DNA from: Apoda limacodes
Lineage: Eukaryota > Arthropoda > Insecta > Lepidoptera > Limacodidae
Length of the DNA: 64,000 bases
Assembly: GCA_946406115.1 (NCBI GenBank)
Contig: OX291560.1
Span: forward strand, 9,735,158-9,799,157
Direction of reading: 5' to 3'
The notes under the pieces were generated by a model that searched no databases, was not told where the DNA came from, and saw nothing but the letters and a program-made list of their open reading frames with translations. The translations under genes were made by a program, and so were the position numbers. This document shows, in pieces, positions 35,801-47,800 of this stretch (the first letter of the stretch is position 1; every line of letters begins with the position of its first letter).

Positions 35801-38800
35801 TACTGATTGACTAAAGAAATGAAAGGTAACATAAATGTAACATTCGCGACATGTATTCTTGTTTTTTTTATTATTTGAAAATTGACCAATAATAAATAAA
35901 ATAAAATATTTCCAACGGTAACTAATTTTAAATGTGATAGACAGCATTGTGTTTTACAGCAAAAAAATATAAACACACTGTTCTACACAGTTACATGAAT
36001 AGACTTGTTTTAACATAATGTATTTCATGGAAACAAATGAAGCTGGCCAAGCTTAGTTTGTTAGAGCAGCCTAATTACGGCCGTGATTTGTATAGTCTAT
36101 TAAAATAGTATAACTAACATTTTGAGGCGGCCGAACTGTGGTTATTCAATTAACTGGTATTTAAAAGCCCTAACTAAGGATACTAATAAATCCATTAAAA
36201 TTATAAAATTGTTGTCATCTCCCTTGTCTTGGCCGCAGGCCGACATTAGGGTTTTGTAATAAAATAAGAATCCTAACATTGGCCCCGTTATTTCTATTTA
36301 ACGAAATAAATTAAGAAGAAAAATATCTTTTACATTGCTTTTAAACTGTCCGGAATTAGTAAGGAAACTATTGTAAGCTATTGGTGGCCAAAAAAACATA
36401 TTTCCGTAGTGGTATCCGTTGACGGTTTTTGCCAAATTAGTGACAGAATGGCACTGTGCTGCGCCTCACCGGCTTTACATAATCTTTATCATAACTTTTC
36501 ATTTCATCATTCTATCAGTAGGCAGTGAAAACGTTTTTTAAAAGTTATAACGTAGTACTTAACTTCATCATCAATTTCGTGACGTACTATAATTTTGAAA
36601 CAATATATAAGTATAAATTTAATAATGGTAAAAGGTAAGTAATATATAACTATAAAATCTTGTAAGTTAACTTAAATATATTACTATAAAATATTTACCA
36701 TTATTAATGAGTATTTTTCAAAATTATAGTACGTCACGAAATTGATGATGAAGTTAAGTACTACGTTATAACTTTTACAACTTTTGAAACAATATATAAG
36801 TATAAATTTAATAATGGTAAAAGGTAAGTAATATATAACTATAAAATCTTGTAAGTTAACTTAAATATATTACTATAAAATATTTACCATTATTAATGAG
36901 TATTTTTCAAAATTATAGTACGTCACGAAATTGATGATGAAGTTAAGTACTACGTTATAACTTTAAAAAACGTTTTCACTGCCTACTGATAGAATGATGA
37001 AATGAAAGGTTATGATAAAGATTATGTAAAGCCGGTGAGGCGCAGCACAGTGCCATTCTGTCACTAATTTGGCAAAAACCGTCAACGGATACCACTACGG
37101 AAATATGTTTTTTTGGCCACCAATAGCTTACAATAGTTTCCTTACTAATTCCGGACAGTTTAAAAGCAATGTAAAAGATATTTTTCTTCTTAATTTATTT
37201 CGTTAAATAGAAATAACGGGGCCGATGTTAGGATTCTTATTTTATTACAAAACCCTAATGTCGGCCTGCGGCCAAGACAAGGGAGATGACAACAATTTTA
37301 TAATTTTAATGGATTTATTAGTATCCTTAGTTAGGGCTTTTAAATACCAGTTAATTGAATAACCACAGTTCGGCCGCCTCAAAATGTTAGTTATACTATT
37401 TTAATAGACTATACAAATCACGGCCGTAATTAGGCTGCTCTAACAAACTAAGCTTGGCCAGCTTCATTTGTTTCCATGAAATACATTATGTTAAAACAAG
37501 TCTATTCATGTAACTGTGTAGAACAGTGTGTTTATATTTTTTTGCTGTAAAACACAATGCTGTCTATCACATTTAAAATTAGTTACCGTTGGAAATATTT
37601 TATTTTATTTATTATTGGTCAATTTTCAAATCATAAAAAAAACAAGAATACATGTCGCGAATGTTACATTTATGTTACCTTTCATTTTTTTAGTCAATCA
37701 GTAGGCAGCGTAGAAGTTTTTTAAAAGTTAAAACTTATTACTTAACTTCATCAACAATTTCGTAACGTTATTTAGTAACGTACAATTATTTTGAAAAATA
37801 CGAATGAAGTAGCCTATAAGTACCTATAATATATAAGTATAAATTTAAAAATGGTGAAAGGTAAGTAAATATTTCTACTTACATTTTACTATTATTAACA
37901 TTATTATGATTTTAAAGTAAATTTTTAAAAAAAAGGTAGATACCGTATGTGTGGGTAAGAATGTTACGAGGTACCAAGTTACGTATCTATTTTATTATCG
38001 TTCTTGCTGATTTCCGTGAAAAGATAAATGAATGTTAGCTCAGAAACCCCCTCCTATTTCAATATTCATTCCTGCCTATAAATAAAGAATTTTCCAAAAA
38101 AAGAACTCGCTTAGCCTTTATAAGTTTGTATAAGTAGGTACCTAGCTATTTTCTCGGAGAGCGCGCCGAACGGAACGTCGAATATCTACTAAGGAATTGA
38201 GCAAATTGCATCAATGATTAATAGTTTGAATACAGGTGGCAAACACTCGTTGACAAAAGTATAGGATTGTTTTGTATTACCGTCCCTTAGGTCCGATGCT
38301 AGTCTATGCTTTGAGTATTTAACCTATTCCATTGGAATGGAATTAATGACAGTTTTTCATGCCTATAACTTTTGCGCAAGTGGAAGCAATAAATTACCAT
38401 TCAGGCAATCGGATAATCAATATGGCAACACATTAAATACTTATTATATTTAAAAATTAATGATGATAATTCATTTATACTTCGTTAATGCTCAAAATAT
38501 AGGATTTTTGGGTGAAAGTAACATCGCTTATCAGAATACTGACGTTCCAGCTATCCGACAAAATCATACCAGAATAAGGCGCGCGGCGCGGGGCAAGGGG
38601 GTCTCGCTCCCGCGTCGTTTTCGATAGGGACAGCAACATTTTAGCAAAAATGTAAAACGCGCCGCGAAGTGTATTCTCTTATAGTTTTGTTGCTCGCATA
38701 TAGAATTCCCCTTTATTTCCCTGCGTATGGCTGTGTTGCTCCATCGCCCTAATGCCATCGAACAAGAATTATATAGGGAGAACAGAGTTTTGACCGCCAT

Positions 38801-41800
38801 CTTGACTACCGGACTCCCAGTCCAAATTTTGTATTGTCAATGACAACAAGCAGATTCGTATTCAGCGTTTCTCCGATTGTTACATGAAATGCTCTTGCAC
38901 TTTTTAGGGTTGGATTGCCTACTTTTAGACCTAAGTCCATAAGCGTTTATTTTCTTAAACCTATGCATATCAGGATCATGTACCCGGTTTTCGAGAATCT
39001 TTACACTTAACAAACTTAGCAACGTTAGTGGCTTTGTTATATTTTTACAGCTAAAAATTTGGTTTGACATTAGAAGACGTCGCACTCTGCCATTGTTGTT
39101 GGTCGGTTAACCTTGATAGATTAATATGAAGATCATAATGGTCTCTGAAGTAGCAAACAAGCTTACGGTCCGCCTGATGGTAAGCGGTCACCGTAGCCTA
39201 TGGACGCTTGCAACAAGTATCACTTGCGCGTTGCCGACCCTTCAGAAATCTAATAACTTCTTTCTTGAAGAACTGCATACTGTAGTCCTTGCAGAAAACC
39301 TTGGCAGGGACCTCATTCCACAACTTAAGCGTTCGCGGGAGGAAGTTTCTCTGAAACCGCACTGTACGCGACCATTTAGGTTCTAAAGTGTGAGAATAAA
39401 TTTTCTGCCGATGGCGAGCGGTGCGATGGTAGAAAGCGGCCAAGGGGTTCCTCAGAACACAACCCATTGTACAAGCGGTAGAACACACACAGGGAGGCAA
39501 AGTCTCTACTCAGTACCTACCTACTTAATGAGTATTTTTCAAAATAATTGTACGTTACGAAATAACTTTACGAAATTGTTGATCAAGTATTGGCCGCTTG
39601 GCCCTTTTGACCCGGTCTTTGAAGACGTGCTGTGAGAATTGTCAACGATTCCAAACTCACTTGCGGTATCTTAAGTCTTAGGAGAGACTTTGACTCCCTG
39701 TGTGTGTTCTACCGCTTGTACATTGGGTTGTGTTCTGAGGAATTTGTAACGGTTCAGTTTGGGATTCGAACCCAAGCCTCGGCTAGCTATCACTTAGTCA
39801 GCATGAGTCAACCCCTTGGCCGTCAAATTTGAATGTAGGAATGAGGTAATAGTGGGTTCGATTCTCGCCTATATTCAAGTTATAAAAATATTCTTTAGGT
39901 ACAATAATATTTATTAAATGTTTTCCTAATAACAAAATTATCTAAAATATAATTCTATTATAAGACCTAGATTAACTTAACACTTTACAATGGTTTATTA
40001 CCTTTTTTTCTATTCACTACCTAATGGCACCGTATAGCTAAAGGATGACGAAAAAGCGGATTGCCTAGCGTCTAGCCTCCAAGCCCAATGTGCCTTAAGC
40101 ACACAACCTTTCGAACCCGACCACGTGCGCGAGGTAGACGGCGAAGTGGTGCGCAGAACTTCTCTGCCTCCACAATACCCCCTGCCCCCTGTCACTGTCG
40201 ACGAAGTCGTACAGGTCATCAAAGACCTACGCCCCCGTAAAGCCCCCGGTGCTGACGGTATCTCTAACGATATCCTAAAGCGCCTAACTCTTCCCCTTAT
40301 CTGCCTCCTAGTAGCGATCTTTAACGCTGCTATGGAACATTGCATCTTTCCTTCTCAATGGAAAGATGCAATTGTTATAGGCATCCATAAGCCAGGCAAA
40401 GCTCGTACCGAGCCGTCCTCCTATCGCCCCATAAGTTTAGTAAAGGCCCTTGGTAAACTCTATGAACGCCTCCTCCTCGCTCGCCTACGGAACGCTATAG
40501 TCTCCAGAGGCATTTTAATAGACGAGCAGTTCGGCTTCCGTGCCAAACACTCATGCGTCCATCAAGTCCTCCGCATAACGGAACATATTCTTACTGGCTT
40601 TCAACCAGCGTTAGGTAAGACCCGCCACACGGGCGCTGTCTTCTTCGATGTAGCGAAAGCTTTCGACAAAGTCTGGCACAACGGTTTAATTTTTAAACTG
40701 TACAACTTTCAGTTGCCAGATCGTCTCGTGCTCATCATACGAGACTATTTGTCGAATCGTAGCTTTCGCTACAAAGTTGAAGGCACTCTCTCTTCCCCCC
40801 GTCCCATAGAAGCAGGAGTCCCGCAAGGGTCCGTGCTCGCCCCCATCTTGTACCTTCTGTACACTAACGATATCCCTAAAACGATACCAATCTACCAATC
40901 TAGCCCTCTTTGCGGACGATACCGCTCTCTATACCACAGATAGGCAAGTGAGTCGAATCACTGAGAGACTCCAATCCGCTATCACCGCCTTAGGCGAATG
41001 GTTTCGGAAATGGAGAATCGAGGTGAATCCCGACAAAAGCTCTGCCGTCCTCTTCACCTTAGGCCGCCCTCCGCGGCCAACTCCCCTTTCTCTGTTCGGT
41101 CGTGCCATTCCCTGGCAAAATAAGACCAAATATCTCGGTGTGACCATGGATAGTCGTTTAAACTTCCAAGCTCACACCAAAATAGTCAGAGACCGAGCCG
41201 CTTTTGTCCTCGGTCGTCTCTATCCCATGATAGGCAAGTATAATAAGATGTCGCTTAGAAATAAGCTAAATCTTTACACAACTTGCATCCGCCCCATACT
41301 AGCTTATGCTAGCGTAGTCTTTGCGCTGTCCAAGCGCAATCTCCACAAACTCCAGACCCTCCAAAACCGCTTTCTCAGAGCGGCCTCTGGAGCCTCTTGG
41401 TACGTTCGCAATGCCGACCTACACAGAGACTTCGAACTTCCCACGATTCCCCAATACTTTAAAGACTTGGCAGTCCGCTTTTTCGAGCGTACGCAAAATC
41501 ACCCGAATCGTTTAATTGTGCAATCCACAACGTATCAACCCCCCGATCGACCCGGTCACGGTCGTAAAATTATTGTTAGGCGGCCTCGGCACGTACTAAC
41601 GTCCCGAGATGACGATCTCGCTGTCCGGATAGCGAGATTAGTCTTTACGACCTCCCCGAATAGGGCCTCCCTCCAAACACGACGCCGACGTCCCCGGGTT
41701 CGTCGGCGCCCACAAGGATACACTAGGTATCAAAGAGTGCCGGGGCGCTTCTCGCCCCCACTCAATCGCAACCGTACCCGCGTAACGGGGAACTCCCCTC

Positions 41801-44800
41801 CTGGCGGTGACTCACCTTCGGGTTCGAGACTCACGCCGGTCGAAGGGACGCCCCCGAGAGCGACAACCCAAGCCGAGGCTTCCCCCCCAGGGAGCCCTTG
41901 AGCGTTGGGCGCTATATGGGTTGAGGCTCCTTCAGAGTCTCGCCCCAAAAGTCCGGTGAAGCAGTAATGGCTGCAACAGTCAACTGCATAGTCAGCTCAG
42001 AAAAAAAAAAAAAAAATTGCTAAAGGCACTTTATATTGGAGATTTAGGTCAGCCTAGGATTGACTGATATCACGTCGTGACGAATCGGAGAATTGCCACC
42101 TAGGCAACGTAGATGTCTGAGCCCATGGTCCTTGCTACCATAGCCAGCTGATCAGGGTTGCGCCTGGAACTCGGGGTCGCTGTCCTTCACCACCAGCTAG
42201 TATTGCTTAGGTACGAAGTATGGGGTTACTGACCTCTAAGGCCAGCTGCTGCTGCTTCAAATGTTGTTGACCTCATATTTTTCATTTGGGCAGAGTGAGG
42301 CCCCTTTCTTCTGTTTTATTTTTCCAGCTCGAAGATCACAAAAATACTGCGCTAGCGCTGAGCCTGCGATGATTTTTATAGGAGGGCTCGCTTCTATGTG
42401 TGTGTCAGTCACTACTTCCGCTATGTGACGCATATTTGGTTGACCAATCAATGGCCGCTTGCAATTTCGAATTCGCCGATTGGCCGAAAATTCAAAATTT
42501 CAGGCAATTTCAAAATTTCACTTGTGGAGAATTTGATTGGTCCACACGTCGTAAGTTTCATTCACTCGCCGCTCTTGTTCTAGAAGTTTCTCGTACATTC
42601 AGATGTGATGTAACTTCCTGTAGCAAACTTCGTTTATGTGCTTATGTAGGTACATGTACGATGGCGAGCAGTGCCGTTGAATGTAATATAATTACAAATT
42701 GTTCGAAATGATTCCCACGGCTACTTTCTACCATCGAAATGGTCGCGTACAGAGAAAATTCCTCCCGCGAACGCTTCAGTTGTGGAATGAGCTCCCTGCC
42801 AAGGTTTGATCTAAGGACTACAGTATGGGGTTTAAGAAAGAAGTTATTAGATTTCTGGAGGGTCGGCAACGCTCGACTGATACCCCTGGTGTTGCAAGCG
42901 TCCATAAGCTACTGTGACCTTTTACCATCAGGCGGACCGTAAGTTTGTTTGCCATCTTAGTGGTATAAAAAAAAATAAGTTGTAATTTTAAAAATCGTGT
43001 TCACAGCCTACTGATTGACTGAAGACATTAAAGGTTATGATAAAGATTATGTAATGCGTCATTGAATTATAATTTAAATGTATCATTGGCGGTATGTATG
43101 CAATATGGTCTTTATGTGGTACGCTCCAGAAATATGTTTATTTGACCATAAATAGTTGCAATAGTTTTCTAATCGCACTTACACATGTCTGCTTCCAAAA
43201 TCTTCCGATATCTTACACATATATGCACAATCACCAGCATGCACTCATACACACGCCCTCGCACATATACCTATACATCTAAACTCGCACAGTAACCCAA
43301 AACTTCTGTAGTGGTATTAGTTTAGTTTTGATTAGTTTAATCTATTGTATAACTCTATTGTTTTTGCCTCATTGTATTAATTATGTAGCTTATAAGTCTG
43401 TAATTTATACCTAACATGTTGCCTGCACACCTCCTAATTTTTGTTTTCCCTCACTGGCTCTCATAACACAGGATTACCTATGAGATAGCTCGAATGCTTT
43501 TTATTTTTCTCTTAATGTAGTTTATGACCCTAGTATGTATTCAATATCTAACATATGTCTACACCCCTTAACATTGTTCGTTTGTTTTCTGGCTCTCATA
43601 ATACGGGACTACCTAGTATGAGAGCGTTAGTTGTTAGTTGTGTGTGTGTGTGTTAGTGTGTGTTAGTTTATCTGCTTTTCAATGCATGTTTATTAAGCTA
43701 AGTTGTATTACTGTAACTTGCCTATTCTGAATAAATAAATAAATAAATAAAAAAATACCTGAACCCTGACGTTATCCACCGTTGAATTTGCATTGACGGG
43801 CTATTTGACATTTACACTTTATGTTATTAAGTATATATAGTGATTATAAACATCTTAAATTACGTGATAAAGAATAATAAGCGTTTAAAGATTTGTACAG
43901 CAAATTTCCCTAATATCGGCCATCCTTTACCTCACTACGGCCTTCTTCTATCCTAATGTCGAATCGTTAAAAGGGCAATATATCAATAGAAATTATTTAT
44001 TTGTGTTGAATCTCTACCATGCATAACTTTAACTCTTTATAATACCTTTTAAAAAAGAAATCGTATTAGTTTATATATGTATTCTTGTTTATCATATTAT
44101 TTGAAAATTGACCAATAATAAATAAAATAAAATAAATTGTTGAAATTTCCAACGGTAATTAGTTTTAATGTGATAAACAGCATTGTGTTTTACAGCAAAA
44201 AAATATAAACACACTGTTCTACACAGTTACATGAATAGACTTATTTAGTATTTTAACATACTGTATTTCATAGAAACAATTGAAGCTGGCCAATCTTAGG
44301 TTGTTAAAGCAGCCTAATTTCGGCCGTGATATTTATAGTCTATTAAAATAAGAATAACAAACATTTTGAGGCGGCCGAACTTTGGTTATTCATTTATCGG
44401 GTATTTAAAAGCCCTAACATAGGATACTAATAAATCCATTAAAATTATATAATTGCTGTCATCTCCCTTGGCTTTTGTAATAAAATAAGAATCCTAACAT
44501 CGACCCCGTTATTTCCCATCCATCCCATCGGATCTGTGGACCGAGTGCCCATCTTTTTATAAGATAAAGCGAATAATATCGAAGAAATAATAGCGAAGCG
44601 ATTAATCTCCACTTCCAAAAATCAGACGGCTGGTTTATACTTTGATCAATAAATAAACGCCGCCATACAACGAGGCACTTTATCATCTGGCAGCAACATT
44701 TAGGAACATGTCTTGTTTTGATACTAATTGTCTTCATATCATACATTACACAAATATTTACCTGTATGTAAGTATACATACAAAACAACCAACCAACGCA

Positions 44801-47800
44801 GTTAAATATGAAAATAATGCGATCGCCTACTAAGTCTACTGGTTTTCAAAATAAGCTAGATTTTTGTTGCTAGGTGGCACTAATTCGTTAAAAAAAGGGG
44901 TAAACAAGCATACGGTCCACCTAATGCTAAGCGGTCACCGTAGCCAATTGACGCTTGCAACACCAGGAGCATTACTCCCGCGTTGCCGACCCTTTAAAAA
45001 TCTAATCGCTTCTTTCTTAAACACCCTATATTGTTATATAACTATAATAAATTATATTTATTAAGATGTCCGCCGTGGTGACACATACCTATTGTGTGCA
45101 AATATAGTAATGTAGTATTAGGGCTAAAAAAATAGAGTCCTTTAAACATCGGACAAACATACAGAGAGACATGGAGTAGATTTAGTAATAGGGCCCTGTT
45201 GTGGCCTTTGGGCCCGAAACCCGAACGCATTTACCACTTTTATACTACCTACTTACAAACCTTTTCTTTTGTTACAGTCAAATTTGTATTATGCGAAAAT
45301 ACATCACAAGTTGTAATAGATCCGGCTACCCTTCAGAATGTGTTTGGATCCCCACCGGTGACAAACTCGGATCCAAGCAATGCATACGCCCAAGCAGTGC
45401 CTGTCACTGCAGAATTAGAAGAAGAAGAAACCTTGACTATAGTACCTTTACCGGAAGAGAGATTCGTCCAGTCGTCCGCAGACTATGACCAGTTTGATTG
45501 GATATTAACTAAAGTGAGTGACATCAAAATATGACTAAGAAAAGTTTGGCGGGTTATTGATGAAGTTTATTTTATTTTGATTTGTATGTAGCTTCATAGT
45601 TTTAATCTTCGAAATAGGCTTATCCCCATAGCTGATTAGCCTCTTTTCACCAACCACTTAAGAGGATACGAATTTCTTATTTTTGACATTTGATATTTTG
45701 ATATTTGACATTTACTGACAAACACTATGAAATTTCTTAGTCATAATCCCAAGCCGAATACCTATGTCTGTGGTTTTTCCAAAATCTTGTAAAACGTTTT
45801 ATCTTAGAAATCTTTTAAATACCATTTGTATGAAAAACTAGAATCCTATATAACTTTCGAACCATACAATTTGATAGTAAACTGGCACACTGCAGAGCTA
45901 GATATTTATTTCTAGAACATGTCTTCAAAATTTTGTGGTGTTTGATTAGCGAGTGTCATAAATAAGTGAGAAATTCGTTTGTATGAAGCACGCTGCGAGG
46001 CGGCGCGAAGTGTATCCTCTTAAGTCCTACTGTGACGTATGTACATCTTAACGGTTTTGATCCCCACTTCTGGGGAAGCAACGAGTCGCTGGATACACAC
46101 CCACACCGTATTGTGGGGGACAGCCGCTTTTCACCAATCACTGGTGACCTGGACGACAAAGGGTGGGCCCATCTCCGTAACACAGCTTCTAATGCATTCT
46201 CTCTGGACTAAGGTGGCTTTATATATGTCCCATATGTCGTTAATAAGCATAAAGTAATAAGCGGTAAAGTGAAAGACCAGGGACAGAATACAGATATACC
46301 CCTATACCCAGTTCCTGACGAACTCTAAGAATAACACTGCCTTTGATACAGTGTATCCGGAGTCTGGACTAAGGTGAATGTCCCATATGTCGTTGATTAC
46401 CAGCTTTTCTGTAATAGGTGGTAAAATGAAAGATCAGGGACAGAATACTGGTATACTCCTATACCCAGTTTCTAACGAACTTAAGAAGAACACTGCCTTT
46501 AAAACCTATACAAATTTATAAGGTTCAAATTATTAGAAATCATAGTCTAGATAGGACTAGAGTAGACTGGATTGGATTCCTCAGTCATGCAATGGCACAC
46601 ACTTAATAGACTATAAATGCTTCCTCAGACATGCAATGGCACACACTTAATACACTGTTAATGCTTCCTCAGACATGCAATGGCCGACACTAAATAGACT
46701 AGATAGGATTCCTCAGTCGTGCAATGGTACACACTTAATAGACTATAAATGCTTCTTTAGACATGCAAATGGTACACACTTAATAGACTAGATAGGATTC
46801 CTCAGTCGTGCAATGGTACACACTTAATAGACTATAAATTCTTCCTCAGACATGCAAATGGCACACACTTTATAGACTAGATAGGATTCCTCAGTCGTGC
46901 AATGGTACACACTTAACAGACTATAAATGCTTCCTCAGACATGCAAATGGCACACACTTAATAGACTAGATAGGATTCCTCAGTCGTGTAATGGTACCCA
47001 CTTAATAGACTATAAATACTTCCTCAGACATGCAATGGCACACACTTTATAGACTGAATAGGCTTCCTCAGTCATGCAATGATAGGTTTCCTCAGACATG
47101 CAATGGCACACAAATAATAGACTGGATAGGATTCCTCAGACATGCAATGGCACACACTTGATAGTGATGTAAATTAAACTATTTTAGTTTTTATAATCCT
47201 GCCAACAGGTACGTGTAACACGATAGTATCACAATAATGTTTGTTTAAAATCTGTGATGTAGTTGGTTATCATTAACGTAACATGTTAAAATAATAACGG
47301 TTTGATATATTCATTTATTCAGATTATTATTATGATAAAATATTATTGCTTTGCAAATCCGCTAAAAACTATTCAGTAGCACTCACGTACAGAAGTACAC
47401 CATCCACATGTGTAGGAGTTCACCTCCCTCCCTCCCTCCTTATGTGGACGATGCCAACTTCACTATAACATTACACCACTAAATTGCTACAAAACTCCCA
47501 CGTGTTTCGCCTCAACACGAGGCATCTTCAGGAGACGCAAGTTGTTTGTGAGCTTTACCTTCAACAAAATTTAGGTTTTTAGCGGATTTGCAAAGTAATA
47601 ATATTTTATCATAATAATGTATTTCCGCAAAGTAACGCCTGATTCTATCAATCATTCAGATTATATTATTTCATTGTTCATTGTTATTTTATCGTATGGC
47701 TTGCTAAAGGTTATACAAGTTTTGTATTAATAAAGTAGGCATGGTCAATGTTGAAAAACAATCGATAACTCAACATCTATGTTCGCTGTTTATCGGACTC

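Larger units (their letters stand above)
34195..39513. repeat. 5.3-kb palindrome (inverted duplication)
   Basis: Left arm 34,195-36,592 and right arm 36,912-39,513 are reverse complements. Paired coordinates sum to 73,708 over the outer 1 kb or more without a gap (for example 34,208/39,500, 34,623/39,085 and 34,908/38,800) and to 73,504 near the centre. The 204-bp difference is extra sequence in the right arm at about 37,790-37,995. Only scattered substitutions separate the arms. Each arm carries, from outside in, a LINE 3' end, about 1.1 kb of unidentified DNA and a TIR element. The short ORFs in the arms are mirrored copies and not genes. Confidence 0.93.

Noticed and set aside
45199..45277. 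In-frame upstream extension of serpin exon 2 starting at an ATG
   Set aside because: It runs through a good polypyrimidine-AG acceptor and has no signal peptide; splicing from an upstream exon fits better.
46565..47163. Repetitive coding sequence
   Set aside because: 44/45-bp units shift the frame and contain stops in every frame; it is a minisatellite.
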